From contig NZ_JACBYI010000001.1 in the NCBI RefSeq assembly GCF_019352175.1, forward strand, positions 434,001 through 498,000: a DNA stretch of 64,000 bases, written 5' to 3'. Position numbers and translations under genes: made by a program. The stretch is from Paenibacillus sp. S150. GTDB taxonomy: Bacteria > Bacillota > Bacilli > Paenibacillales > Paenibacillaceae. Below the pieces are notes generated by a model. The model was not told the origin of the DNA, did not search any database, and worked only from the letters and a program-made list of their open reading frames with translations. Shown in pieces: positions 38,057-47,445 of this stretch (within the stretch, counting starts at the first letter, position 1; each line of letters begins with the position of its first letter).

Positions 38057-41000
38057 GGCTTCTCTCCTCCTTCGCGGGACAGCAGATCCCAAACAGCTTC
38101 CTTGCCCGGCTTGCCAAGATTGTTGTAGGCATTGCCTTCCACGGCCTCATCGAACTGGCATACCGGCCGGAAAGAGCAGAAGGCGCAGGCGGTTTCCTGC
38201 TGAATCCGGTAAGGCTGAATCTCCACATCTCCTTCGGTGATACGTGTTCCGATATCGGAGATCGTGCTGCGCACCGACGACAGCAAATGCCTCCACTGCT
38301 CGGGTGTAGCAACCGAAGCGCTGCTGTAGAAGCTCCCGTCGCTCTTGAGCGCCACCGGCACTATTGAGGAATGCCCCTTGTCCAGTGTGGCATCCATGAG
38401 CGAGACAACTTCACGGTCGGCTGTCAGCAGCCCCTTCAGCTTGAAGCGCTTCATCAGCTCCTGCTCCGCCTGCTCGCGGTTCATGCCGTTCGCCGAAGTC
38501 AGCAGCGGATCATGCACATGGAAATAAAGGGTCCCGGCCGGAAGCGCGGTCTTGCCGAGCCACTGCTCCGAATAGGTGAGCAGAACGTCCAGATAGGTCA
38601 GCATCTGCAGCGACAGCCCGTAATAGACCTCGTGCAGCTTGAGGTCCTTCTGGCTTGATTTGTAGTCGATAACCCGCAGCAGGATGCCCTGTTCGCCTTC
38701 GGCCATATCCACACGGTCGATGCGTCCCACCACCTCCATCACACAGCCGTTCGGCAGTGTAATTCTCAGCGGCGGCAGGTCCTTGCCCGGACCAAAATCC
38801 AGCTCCAGCCCCACCGGCTCAAAGCTGCCCCGTCTGGCATGCTCACCGAGGATCACGGAAGCGCGGCCGACGATGTTCTTGAGCTTGCGGGAGATATATC
38901 CGTAACGCTTGCTGCTCAGCAGAATTTCACCCTGCAGGAGCGGCGAGAGCCGGTCCACGGTCTCACCGGCCTCACGGCGGCATTCCTCCGCGGTCATGCT
39001 GCCCCAGCTGCGTCCCTCCTTCTGCAGCCGCAGCGCCATATCGCTGAGAGCGGCATGGAACAGCTGCCCGATATCCGGTGCCTGCAGCTTGTAGAGCTGC
39101 CGTTCTTTGAGCTTCAGGCCATAGGAAGCGAAATGCGAGAAAGCGCAGGCGGCGAATTTCTCCATGCGAGATACGCTGCCGCGCAGAGTCGTTCCGCCGT
39201 ACAGGCGCAGACTGGTCTCCCGCTTCAGCCTGATTCCGGCATTGCGGTAGAACAGCGAGCCCAGCAGCCGCTCCAGCTTCGGCCCATGCTCCTTATCCGT
39301 GATCAGCCAGTTGTAGACATCCCACCAGACCGCGGGAATCTCCACTCCCTGGCGCCATTGCCGAAGCTGCATAATCAGCATGCGCAGCGTCTGCTCCGGC
39401 TGGCCGACAAAGCCCGTATGCAGCGCTTCTGCGGCTCCTGCTTCGTCTTCGCGAGCCGCAGCGGATGGAAATCCGGAAACAAACCGCTCCTTCAGTGCCC
39501 CCGGGAACATCCCCTGCAAATGGCGGATGATAATTTCGGACGGAAGCAGGGCTTTGCCCTCTTCATCTGCCGTGGCGTAGCTGACCCAGAGCTTGCGGCT
39601 GGCCGTGGTAAGCGTATTGTATATCAGAAAACGTTCATCCAGCAGCTTGCGGGAAGACCCCGGAGCAAGCTCCATTCCGGCATTTTCCAGCAGCAGGCGC
39701 TCCCCTTCCGAGAGGATGCCGTCTTCCTTGAACTGTGCGGGAACGACACCTTCATTGAATCCCAGCAAAAAGGCATATTTGACGCCCGAGACCCGGGTAC
39801 GGTCCATATTTCCCACCAGCACCTGATCCAGCGCGGGCGGCACCAGTCCCAGCTTCAGCTCAGCCAGACCGGTCTCCAGCACCCCGGAGAACATCGCAAA
39901 ATCCATTCTTTCATTGCCCATCATCTCCGCAATCTGATCCAGCAGGCCCAGCACTGCTCCCCATAGCTGCTCATGCTCGCGGGCAGCCTCAGGCTGCCCG
40001 CGCTTCAAAGCAAGGGCACTCATCCGCTCCAGCTTGCGGGCCGCATCCGTATCCTGCAGAAGAAAATATGCCGCTTGGCACAGCTCCAGACCGCTGCGGC
40101 TTTTTTTGACCCGCTTCTCAAAGGCCTGCAGCGGACCGGCAATTGCCTCCCGGCATGCTTCCATTCTCGCCAGCAGCGCTTCATCCACGACTCTGGTTCC
40201 CTCCAGCGAAAGGCTGGGAATTCCTTTCCAGGAGCGGCCATCCGTCCAACGGTAGCCCTGAATGCCGCAAGCCAGCACATAATTCTCCAGCGCATCCATA
40301 TCCGCACGCGTTACTCTGCGGTCCAGCGGAAGCAGAAGCTCTGTCTTCACACAGCGGAACACATCCTCATACCGCCAGCGGCGGCGCACCACATCGAAGG
40401 CAGAACGGATAAATTCCACCAGCGGATGATGCAGCTCGGTCATTTTTTGGTCAAGGAAAAATGGAACTCCGTAGTCCTGGAACAGCGGGACCACAAGCTG
40501 CTCATAATCGGCAATATTGCGCATGAGCACAGCCATCTCCCCGAATTCCGCCCCTTCGTCACGGGCCAGGCGAAGCATCTCCCGCAGGCTTCCCTCCACC
40601 TCGGCTCTGCGCGAAGCTGCCGCAATAAGCGTAATGGCATCGGCCGCTTCCGGGGCCGAACCGCTCCAGCGGGTCCGGCGGCCAAAGCCCCGCTCCAAAT
40701 GGGCAAGGGCCGGACTTGCGGCAAAACGCGGCAGCACCGGCGGAGCCAGCAGCTCGTCCCATACCGTCAGGCCCATCTCCTCAGCCATTCCGCGCAGTTT
40801 GATGCAGGTTACAGCCGCAGGATGAAACAGTTCCAGCTCATGCGGCTGCATTCCAGCAGCGTAAATCCGGTCCAGGGTCAGCGCTATCGTCACGCTGGAG
40901 GCATGCTGCATCAGCTCACGCAGCACTGCATATTCCTGTGCGGTGAAGCCGTGAAAGCCGTCCACCCAGATCTCCGAGCCGCGAATATACGAGGATTCCT

Positions 41001-41580
41001 GAATATGCTCAGCCAGCTCGGCCAGCCGGTCCTCCTCATCCATGTACAGCCGGGACATTTCCTGTTCCAGCTCGCTGAACACTATATGTAAATCATCGAG
41101 CTTGCCGGCAAGAATCGGGCTTCTTCCAATGGAATCACGCATGGAGGCCAGCTGTTCCTCCAGATCGGCTGCACCCAGGCAGCAGCGCTTCAGCTCCGTA
41201 TGCAGCTGGCTCAGCCGTTCCACAAAGCCCGGTCTGTCGCTTGATGCGCCGAACAGCTTCAGCTCTTCCCTGCGGCGGCTGATAATCTTGTAGATCAGCA
41301 TCTTCTTGCCTTCCTCGCTGATCGGCAGACTCGCGCTGCCCCCGGTCTCCTGCTTCACCCGGTAAGCCAGCCGCGAGAAGCTCAGTGTCTGGGCGCGGAT
41401 GCTGCCCTTCGTCCGCCCTGCCTTCAGCAGCCCTTGCTCTGCGCCAAAGGAGCCCTGCTCCGGAACAAGCACAATAATCGGCGCACCCAGCGGCTCCGAT
41501 TCCAGCCGGGAGGACACCGTCTTCCATATTTTGGTTGTTTTTCCGCTGCCCGAGCGGCCAATCAAAAAGTGTACCGTCAT
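38053..41580 (-). CDS. addB: ATP-dependent helicase/nuclease subunit B
   Basis: Partner subunit of AddAB, 1175 aa. The N-terminal Walker A is GRSGSGKTTKIWK near residue 12, followed by an inactivated helicase-like region involved in Chi recognition. The C-terminal nuclease domain includes VIDYKSSQKDLKL. An iron-sulfur cluster is predicted from Cys in FAACAFSHF and the terminal CAFCSFRPVCQFD. The ATG at 41580 has GGAAGGAG upstream. It is the first gene of the addBA unit and is preceded by the second MITE-like element about 100 bp away. Confidence 0.96.
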   Translation of the reverse strand: MTVHFLIGRSGSGKTTKIWKTVSSRLESEPLGAPIIVLVPEQGSFGAEQGLLKAGRTKGSIRAQTLSFSRLAYRVKQETGGSASLPISEEGKKMLIYKIISRRREELKLFGASSDRPGFVERLSQLHTELKRCCLGAADLEEQLASMRDSIGRSPILAGKLDDLHIVFSELEQEMSRLYMDEEDRLAELAEHIQESSYIRGSEIWVDGFHGFTAQEYAVLRELMQHASSVTIALTLDRIYAAGMQPHELELFHPAAVTCIKLRGMAEEMGLTVWDELLAPPVLPRFAASPALAHLERGFGRRTRWSGSAPEAADAITLIAAASRRAEVEGSLREMLRLARDEGAEFGEMAVLMRNIADYEQLVVPLFQDYGVPFFLDQKMTELHHPLVEFIRSAFDVVRRRWRYEDVFRCVKTELLLPLDRRVTRADMDALENYVLACGIQGYRWTDGRSWKGIPSLSLEGTRVVDEALLARMEACREAIAGPLQAFEKRVKKSRSGLELCQAAYFLLQDTDAARKLERMSALALKRGQPEAAREHEQLWGAVLGLLDQIAEMMGNERMDFAMFSGVLETGLAELKLGLVPPALDQVLVGNMDRTRVSGVKYAFLLGFNEGVVPAQFKEDGILSEGERLLLENAGMELAPGSSRKLLDERFLIYNTLTTASRKLWVSYATADEEGKALLPSEIIIRHLQGMFPGALKERFVSGFPSAAAREDEAGAAEALHTGFVGQPEQTLRMLIMQLRQWRQGVEIPAVWWDVYNWLITDKEHGPKLERLLGSLFYRNAGIRLKRETSLRLYGGTTLRGSVSRMEKFAACAFSHFASYGLKLKERQLYKLQAPDIGQLFHAALSDMALRLQKEGRSWGSMTAEECRREAGETVDRLSPLLQGEILLSSKRYGYISRKLKNIVGRASVILGEHARRGSFEPVGLELDFGPGKDLPPLRITLPNGCVMEVVGRIDRVDMAEGEQGILLRVIDYKSSQKDLKLHEVYYGLSLQMLTYLDVLLTYSEQWLGKTALPAGTLYFHVHDPLLTSANGMNREQAEQELMKRFKLKGLLTADREVVSLMDATLDKGHSSIVPVALKSDGSFYSSASVATPEQWRHLLSSVRSTISDIGTRITEGDVEIQPYRIQQETACAFCSFRPVCQFDEAVEGNAYNNLGKPGKEAVWDLLSREGGEKP

Positions 41581-41685
41581 TACAGTAAACTCCTTCCGTG
41601 GAGGAGAGAATAGAATAACAAAATTCCGTATATATTTGGGTAGAAACTATAAATTCATAGGCTAATTGCATTTCCTGCAGTGTTA

Positions 41686-42518
41686 GAGCCTATCCCAAAA
41701 CAAGTTACCGGGAATGAATGGATCGTACGCTTCTCCAAACGATCTGAGCGCAGGCGAAATGAAGTAAGGCTTCATAGTTCTGTTCCCTCTTTCAAGCGAA
41801 CAACAGCCCGCATCCCTTTTTTAAAGGGTCCGTCTATAGGCACCCGTGCAGTGGACTTTTTGGGCTTATCCCCTTGTGCAGGTGCGGAGTGGGCAAGCTG
41901 AGCGTCCGGCAGCTCCCTTCCCAACGCTGACTTCCACACTCCTTCGCTTACTCTTTTCCCGCTCGCTGTGTGAGATTATTCGCAAGATTACTGCAGCGCG
42001 CCCCGAAATAACGGCAGAATTGCCGTTGTTGAGGCGGAGCTGGCCCGTGCTCCCCGGAATAACGGCAGAATTGCCGTTGTTGAGGCGAAGCTGGCCCGTG
42101 CTCCCCGAAATAACGGCAGAATTGCCGTTGTTGGGGCGGAGCTGGCCCGTGCTCCCCGAAATAACGGCAGAATTGCCGTTGTTGAGGCGGGGTTGGCCCG
42201 TGCTCCCCGAAATAACGGCAGAATTGCCGTTGTTGAGACGAAGCTGGCCCGTGTACTTCGAAATAACGGCAGAATTGCCGTTGTTGAGACGAAGCTGGCC
42301 CGTGTGCTTCGAAATAACGGCAGAATTGCCGTTGTTGAGACGAAGCTGGCCCGTGCTCCCCGAAATAACGGCAGAATTGCCGTTGTTGAGACGAAGCTGG
42401 CCCGTGCTCCCCGAAATAACGGCAGAATTGCCGTTGTTGAGGCGAAGCTGGCCAACTCTCATCACCTCTTACTTTTTTCTTACCCATAGTTCTTACTTAT
42501 TTATTTTGAGACAGGCTC
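41686..42518 (-). mobile_element. MITE-like element, copy 2, with a 51-bp hairpin array
   Basis: An 833-bp element in inverse orientation to the copy at 16292-16931. Ends are GAGCCTATCCCAAAA (41686-41700) and TTTTGAGACAGGCTC (42504-42518), flanked by TTA on both sides (41683-41685 and 42519-42521), a possible 3-bp target duplication. It shares with copy 1 the AATAAATAAGTAAGAACTA end, the array and the GATCGT...ACGATC segment. It differs in array copy number (nine) and in extra unique sequence at 41800-41990. There is no transposase gene. Confidence 0.85.
42010..42435 (-). repeat. Tandem array of nine 51-bp hairpin repeats
   Basis: The core palindrome AACGGCAGAATTGCCGTT starts at 42010, 42061, 42112, 42163, 42214, 42265, 42316, 42367 and 42418, an exact 51-bp period. 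Arms of 7 bp are the same as in the array at 16361-16728 (AACGGCA/TGCCGTT), but the loop is GAAT instead of TTTC. Long open frames through this array are a by-product of the 51-bp period. Confidence 0.93.
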
Positions 42519-42822
42519 TTAGAGCCTAGGCCCGAGTCTCGCTGGCAGACAAGCTTCTATTGAAACAAAGCATCCGTTATCTAACCCGCGAGATTCCCAG
42601 TTAAAGCTTTATTCTAGAAACTACTGATTACTGTAGTAATAGTTTCCGGGCCAATAACAAAATTTTCTGATGAATCCGTCCTAATATTATAGCATACCGG
42701 CCTGGCAGGAACATACGTTTGCCATCCTTTTTATATCTTAGCCTATTTCCAGGGCATAACGCAATCAGGTGCGTACTGCCCAATGCCTTCTTCCCCGGCT
42801 TGACCGGCCTTGCAAGCAAGAA
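42519..42822. other. Intergenic, short hairpin only
   Basis: No gene is recognised. A palindrome GAAACTACTGATTAC/GTAGTAATAGTTTC occupies about 42617-42646. The remaining sequence shows no ribosome-site-supported frame. Confidence 0.5.
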
Positions 42823-42875
42823 GGGGCGGTCCAGAAAGTTAGTAAAAACTGACTTCTGGACCGCCCCGTTTTGTT
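42823..42875. terminator. Strong hairpin with T-run, no clear cognate gene
   Basis: Perfect 12-bp stem GGGGCGGTCCAG (42823-42834) and CTGGACCGCCCC (42856-42867), followed on the plus strand by GTTTTGTTG. It looks like an intrinsic terminator, but no gene I can support ends here. Confidence 0.6.
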
Positions 42876-42892
42876 GTCCGTTAAAAATCCAT

Positions 42893-42963
42893 GCAAAAAA
42901 ACCGTCTTTTCCTGTAAAAGAAAGTTACCACACCAACACTTTACAAAAGAACGGGTTTTTTGC
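42893..42963. repeat. Imperfect inverted repeat
   Basis: GCAAAAAAACCGTCTTTTCC near 42893 and, inverted, CTTTACAAAAGAACGGGTTT near 42939 pair imperfectly around an 18-nt centre. It could be a terminator-like structure or a small MITE end; neither is shown. Confidence 0.4.
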
Positions 42964-43094
42964 GCAATCGAACGACTACTACGGAACAGTATACCATGCA
43001 AACGACACTTTTCCCGGTTGCCATCCGTAATTGGAGTCCCCTTAACAAAATCACCTTGCTCGCTTAATCTGCTGCATGTCTCTTTCATCTCCTT

Positions 43095-43263
43095 ATTTCT
43101 ATCCACGCACTCCACACGAAGTGCGACTGAAGAGTTTGCGGCCAAGATCGGCACCAGTCAACATTTCAATCCACGCACTCCACGCGAAGTGCGACAGAGA
43201 ATTGATCATAGGCATAGCGCAACACCTGATATTTCAATCCACGCACTCCACGCGAAGTGCGAC
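43095..43263 (-). CRISPR. Type I-C-like CRISPR array, three repeats and two spacers
   Basis: Three 33-bp repeats at 43095-43127, 43163-43195 and 43231-43263 with two 35-bp spacers. Read on the minus strand the repeat begins GTCGCACTTCGCGTGGAG and ends GCGTGGATTGAAAT, the pattern I know from type I-C arrays, with a short GCACT/AGTGC-type stem. The leftmost repeat has two substitutions, as expected of the leader-distal end. So transcription should run right to left from a leader at 43264 onward. No cas gene is in this window. Confidence 0.93.
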
Positions 43264-43450
43264 AGCGGATAAAAGCATATCATTTCCAAAAGCAGCATTT
43301 CTGTCTGCTTTCTCCGCTTGTTCACCTGCAAAAAGTATAAAATAAACCTTGACTTTTGACTATCTATTATTTTTCGACACCGTTTCCGACCAAATTCCGA
43401 GGTGCGGATTTCCCAGGGTTTATATGGGAGCTTAGAGTTCGCACCGTTGG
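43264..43450 (-). promoter_or_regulatory. CRISPR leader
   Basis: A/T-rich sequence directly upstream (minus-strand sense) of the first repeat. It includes TATACTTTTTGCAGG and a conserved-looking stem GGTGCG...CGCACC with inner TCCCA/TGGGA (43401-43445). I recall comparable stems upstream of type I-C arrays. Its preservation suggests the array could still be transcribed. Confidence 0.6.
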
Positions 43451-43751
43451 ATTTCTGTTTTTGCCATCTCTGGGGCAGTTGATTTATCTCGTTCTTTTTT
43501 GTTCAAAGCCCCTTACCTGCAAAACCCGGCTTGCCCGCCCGGCGGAGGCTGATCGGGGGAAGGTCATTCAAGGATGAACGCGGGGCCGCAATATTATCCT
43601 CGTTACCAGGCAGCCTGCCCCAACACGCCAGAACGAATCCCAACACCGCACGCAATGAGTGTCTAACTTTTGTCCGCGGATGCACCATTCTTTTCCCCTC
43701 GCTTTAGCTTACTAATAATATTATAATGACCTGCCCCCGCCACCCGCTTCG
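43451..43751. other. Intergenic between CRISPR leader and ABC permease
   Basis: Where a type I-C locus would normally have cas2 or cas1, I find no cas-like frame. Small open frames on both strands lack ribosome sites and recognisable motifs. Confidence 0.5.
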
Positions 43752-44507
43752 CTACCGCAAATCCTCCCTCAACTTGCGGCGAACCGCAATTGCCGCAAAC
43801 AGAAGCGCAAAGACCGCCGCTACCGGCACGGCATGCAGGATATCGCCGCCATTGCCCATGTCCTGCGGCGTGACGATGGTATTGACCAGCAAGTACGGGG
43901 AAATGCGCGGGGAACCTATCGCCGTTTCCAACGCCGACAGCGCCATGCCGACGATGTTGAACGACAGCACGATGCCCGCGATCACGCCGGTCAGCATATT
44001 CCGGACGATGACAATAAGGCAAAGAACCAGAACCGAAAACGCCCAATGCAGCAAAAACTGAACCGCCAGCACTTTGGTGAACAGTCCGACACCGCCAAAG
44101 CTGCTATTCCCGAAGAACCAGAAGCGTCCGACGACATCGGACAGCACCACGGCGATCAGCAGCAGAAGCGTAAACAACGCCTGCACAGCGATTTTGGACA
44201 GCACGGAATAGATGCGCGCGCGCCGCATGGAGATATAATTTTTGTAAAATCCCGCATTGTACTCGCTCATATAAAAAGCAACAACGAATACGGTCAGATA
44301 GATCAGCACCCACGACGGCGCGATAGACAGCGTATGCTGCATAAACTCCCCCTCGGACAGGGCCGGGACCGAAACGCCGTTCACCTCGGCAGGCGGATAT
44401 TGACTCTGCATAAAGATTCCAAACACTTGAAACAGGCAGTACACGAGCAGCAGAACGATCATCGGCTTATTGCGCCCGAAGCGGCGCAGATCCAACAGAT
44501 TAAGCAT
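43752..44507 (-). CDS. ABC-2-type transporter permease
   Basis: Membrane subunit of an ABC exporter of the lantibiotic- or bacitracin-protection type, 251 aa. It has about six membrane helices, with the first at residues 14-35 (KPMIVLLLVYCLFQVFGIF) after a short basic N-terminus. A loop with about 40 extracytoplasmic residues (QSQYPPAEVNGVSVPALSEG) follows. The start ATG overlaps the end of the ATPase gene (the ATPase stop is at 44500-44502). This is the only gene of the four-gene operon that is intact here. Function may be lost because its ATPase partner is frameshifted. Confidence 0.82.
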   Translation of the reverse strand: MLNLLDLRRFGRNKPMIVLLLVYCLFQVFGIFMQSQYPPAEVNGVSVPALSEGEFMQHTLSIAPSWVLIYLTVFVVAFYMSEYNAGFYKNYISMRRARIYSVLSKIAVQALFTLLLLIAVVLSDVVGRFWFFGNSSFGGVGLFTKVLAVQFLLHWAFSVLVLCLIVIVRNMLTGVIAGIVLSFNIVGMALSALETAIGSPRISPYLLVNTIVTPQDMGNGGDILHAVPVAAVFALLFAAIAVRRKLREDLR

Positions 44508-45426
44508 GTCCGCCGCCCCCTTTGCCCGTTCGTTCCAAAAAATATTGCTCCAGGCTCTGCTTGTGCTTGACCAGCGAATTCACCGGTACGCCTCCGGCGA
44601 CAAGCGCCGCGATAATCTCCCGGTTCTCCGCGTGGGTATCGTAAATATGCACCGTGCGGTGACCGACCACTTTGTAGCCGCCGATATGCAGTTCCCGTTC
44701 CAGAATCGGGACGGCCTACTCGCCTCGTCCACCTCAAGCTCGATCCGCTCGCCGCATTTGCGCAGCAGCTCTTCCCGGGAGACCCCCTCGGCAATTTCGC
44801 CCCGGTCGATAATCGCATACCGGGTCGCCACCTTGGACAATTCCTCAAGAATGTGGCTGGAAACAATGATGGTCAGGCCCGTTTGGTTCAACTCCAGAAT
44901 CAGGCGGCGAATGTCCGCGATTCCCTGCGGGTCCAATCCGTTGATCGGCTCATCCAGGAATGAGCACATCCGGACTGCCGAACAAAGCCATGGCGATGCC
45001 CAGACGCTGTTTCATCCCCATGGAATAATGTTTGACCTTGGTGTCCGGTTCATCCTGAAGCCCGACCCGATGCAGCAGCCGTACAATATGTTCCTCTCCG
45101 TTCCTTAGACCATAAGCCAGCGCCAGCAGCCGCAGGTTCTCGCGGGCGGAATACGCGGGATAGATGCCCGCCTGCTCAATCAGCAGTCCCATGCGGTCGA
45201 ACAATCCCTGATGGTCGGCCGGAGATTGGCCGAAGAGGCGGATTTCCCCTTCCGTCGGATGAATCAGGCCGCCGATCAGCTTGAGCAGCGTCGATTTTCC
45301 CGCTCCGTTGTGGCCGATCAGCCCGAAAATGCCGCCTTTGGCAATGTTCAGGTTGATATTGCGCAGCGCCGTTTTCGTTCTATAGCGCTTGCTCAGCTGC
45401 TTGATTTCAATAATGTCATTTGTCAT
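44500..45426 (-). pseudogene. ABC transporter ATP-binding protein, two frameshifts
   Basis: ATPase subunit for the adjacent permease. The first part (45426 to about 44957) encodes Walker A GLIGHNGAGKSTLLKLIGG, the Q-loop and the signature HYSMGMKQRLGIAMALFG. The reading frame then breaks by one extra base inside the Walker B sequence (ATTCCTGG where ATTCTGG is needed). The next frame gives LDEPINGLDPQGI and the H-loop SSHILEEL. A second break near 44715 (one base missing) moves to the frame AVPILERELHIGGYKVVGHR, which ends FLERTGKGGGGHA. Read through, the protein would be about 308 aa. Either a decayed gene or sequence errors. Confidence 0.85.
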
Positions 45427-45502
45427 CTGTCGTCCCCCCTTCCCATACAGATTAAAGGAGCAAGGCCAAGAAAGCGTCAAGAAAGGGTAAAGAAAGTGCA
45501 AA

Positions 45503-45570
45503 GAAGCAGAAACGCCGTCCTTTTCATAACGGACGCCGTTTCTGCGGGACGATAAGAATGTATAAGCCTG
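45503..45570 (+). repeat. Degenerate copy of the dispersed hairpin repeat
   Basis: GCAGAAACGCCGTCC and GGACGCCGTTTCTGC form a hairpin (about 45507-45545). It is followed by GGGACGATAAGAATGTATAA, which resembles the AGCGAGAAAGATAAGGAACAT tail of the copies at 23668 and 55825. It lies between the response regulator and the ATPase gene. Confidence 0.5.
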
Positions 45571-45673
45571 TCCGCCTAGACATTCATGAGGTGTACAAAC
45601 CGCTGCACCGCAGAGCTTCAGGTATTTTAAGAGCCTCAAGTTTCAGGCGGTTCAAGCGGAGCTTTAGGCGGCT

Positions 45674-46353
45674 TCACGGACTGAGCCGGAAGCCAATGCC
45701 CCACACCGTGTCGATATAGTCGTCGTCCGTATGGCTGCGCAGCTTGGCGCGGAGGTTGCTGATGTGAACGGCAACCGTTTTGTCCTCGCCCATATAGATT
45801 TCATCCCAGGCCAACTCGTACAAATCCTGCTTGCTGAAGGCGCGGGTCGGATGCTTCACGAGCAGTTCCAGAATTTTAAACTCCCGCCTGGTCAAATGCA
45901 GCGGCGCGCCATCGACGGAAGCGGTGAACGTCTCCGGATCCAGCAGCAGTTGTTTATGCCGGTAAGCGGCGGTTGGAAGGGATGGAACAGTTCGTTTGAT
46001 GTGAACCTGGATGCGGGCGATCAGTTCCTCAAGCGCAAACGGCTTGGTAACATAATCATCAGCCCCCAGCGCGAACAGATCCAGCTTATGATCCAGTTGA
46101 TCCTTGGCCGACAGGACGATCACCGGCACATCGGACCGCGGACCGCCTTCAATTCCCGGATCAGCCGTTCGCCGGAGATTCCGGGCAGCATCAGGTCCAG
46201 AATGACCAGATCGAAGACCTCACGCTCCGCGTGCAGCTTCCCTTCGCTGCCGGAAAACGCCTGGGTGCAGCGGAAATTTGCCGCACTCAGCCCTTCGTAA
46301 ATGATATTGCTGATATGCCCGTCGTCCTCGACAATCAAAATATGGGGTTCCAT
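45674..46353 (-). pseudogene. OmpR-family response regulator, frameshifted
   Basis: Two-component response regulator with a receiver domain (ILIVEDDGHISNIIYEGLSA, phospho-acceptor Asp in LVILDLMLPGISGE) and an OmpR/PhoB winged helix (LTRREFKILELLVKHPTRAF, VHISNLRAKL, VWGIGFRLSP). The frame is broken near 46132. The 5' frame runs into KAVRGPMCR and a stop, while the downstream frame continues DVPVIVLSAKDQLDHKLDLF. One base appears to be missing. Read through it would be about 226 aa, normal for the family. It follows the sensor kinase gene by 34 bp. Confidence 0.87.
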
Positions 46354-46387
46354 CGCCTTTACCGCTCCTTTGTCTGCAGACTGGCAC

Positions 46388-47322
46388 TCATGGCAACCGG
46401 CTGTTATCCTCCTCCACCTGCCGCCCGCCGGCTTTCCTGAAGCCCACCCGGATGCTGAACTGTCCATCCACCAGCACCGCCTCCGCCCGGCCCTCCATTT
46501 TCTCCATCAAAGACCTCACGATCGACAACCCCAGTCCGGACGAACGAAGCGAACGCGAGGAATCCTCCTTGTAAAAACGGTCGAAAATCTGTTCCAGTTG
46601 CGGCGCGGCGCCCGGCTTCAGCGGATTGGCGAACGAGATGAACGCCAGCTCTCCGCAATCTTCATAACGCACCTCCAGCGTCCCGTCGCCGTGCAGCAAA
46701 AGTTGCGGATGATGTTGCCGAAGATGCGCTCCAGCGCATGGCTGCTGCCGATGATCATAACCGCCGTCCCGGACAGCGCAAGCCGCGGCTCGCGTCCGCT
46801 CCGGGCAGACTCGCCGTGAAAGGACAGCAGGCTTCGCTGCAGCACCCCCGTCACCTCAATCGTCTCCAGTTCAAAGCGGTACTCCGGATTTTGCAGCTGC
46901 GTATACAGAAACAGCTCGTCCACCAGCGTTGCAAGCTGCCGGACTCTCGATTGGGCCAGCGCGACATAACGCGCCTTGTCCGCCTGCCCGGGAGAACGCT
47001 CCGCGAGCTGCAAATATCCGTCCATCGAGGTGAGCGGCGTGCGGATGTCATGGGACAGGCTGACGATTGTTGTATTGATCTCTTCGTTGCGCCGTTCGAA
47101 GCGCAGAACCAATTCCCGCTGCTTGTTGAGAATTTCGTTGCAGATCCCGATCAAATCACTGATTTCCTTCGGCTTGATCTGCGTCTCCACAAATTTGAAC
47201 GAATCAAACGCGGATATAAACGCCAGTTGTTCGACGATGTCTTTGATTTGTCTTCTATAATACAGCAGATAGACGGTCTGCGCCGTCAACAGCGCCGCCA
47301 GCGCAATGATGGCAATAACCAT
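46388..47322 (-). pseudogene. Sensor histidine kinase, frameshifted
   Basis: Small membrane sensor kinase with one N-terminal membrane helix (MVIAIIALAALLTAQTVYLL), a short linker, the H-box VSLSHDIRTPLTSMDGYLQL and the N-box. The frame breaks near 46700: NIIRNFCCTATG in one frame, then LLHGDGTLEVRYEDCGELA in the next. This is explained by one missing base in AACTTTTGCTGCAC. The downstream frame holds the G-box SSGLGLSIVRSLMEKMEG and ends DNSRLP. The full product would be about 311 aa. An AAGGAGAG ribosome site precedes the ATG. This is the first gene of the kinase-regulator-ATPase-permease operon. Confidence 0.87.
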
Positions 47323-47445
47323 GCGGCCACTCTCCTTCCACTGCCCATTATATACCTTCCCCCATCATGCGGCAGGAGATAAAACGAGAAGCACCGGGGT
47401 TAAGGCCGTATTGTCCGTATTTCAAATGAGTTGAATCCGAAGGTG

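Noticed and set aside
38053..41580. Lower-quality match of addB to a true helicase as evidence of decay
   Set aside because: AddB normally has inactivated helicase motifs; Walker A, nuclease and iron-sulfur cysteines are intact.
42010..42435. Hairpin array as a CRISPR array
   Set aside because: The whole 51-bp unit is conserved, so there are no unique spacers, and it lies inside a MITE-like element.
41846..42529. Repetitive open frames through the second hairpin array
   Set aside because: Same reason as for the first array; four overlapping frames on both strands cannot all be genes.
42719..43154. Overlapping open frames near the CRISPR array
   Set aside because: They cross a strong terminator and an inverted repeat, lack ribosome sites and have no recognisable motif.
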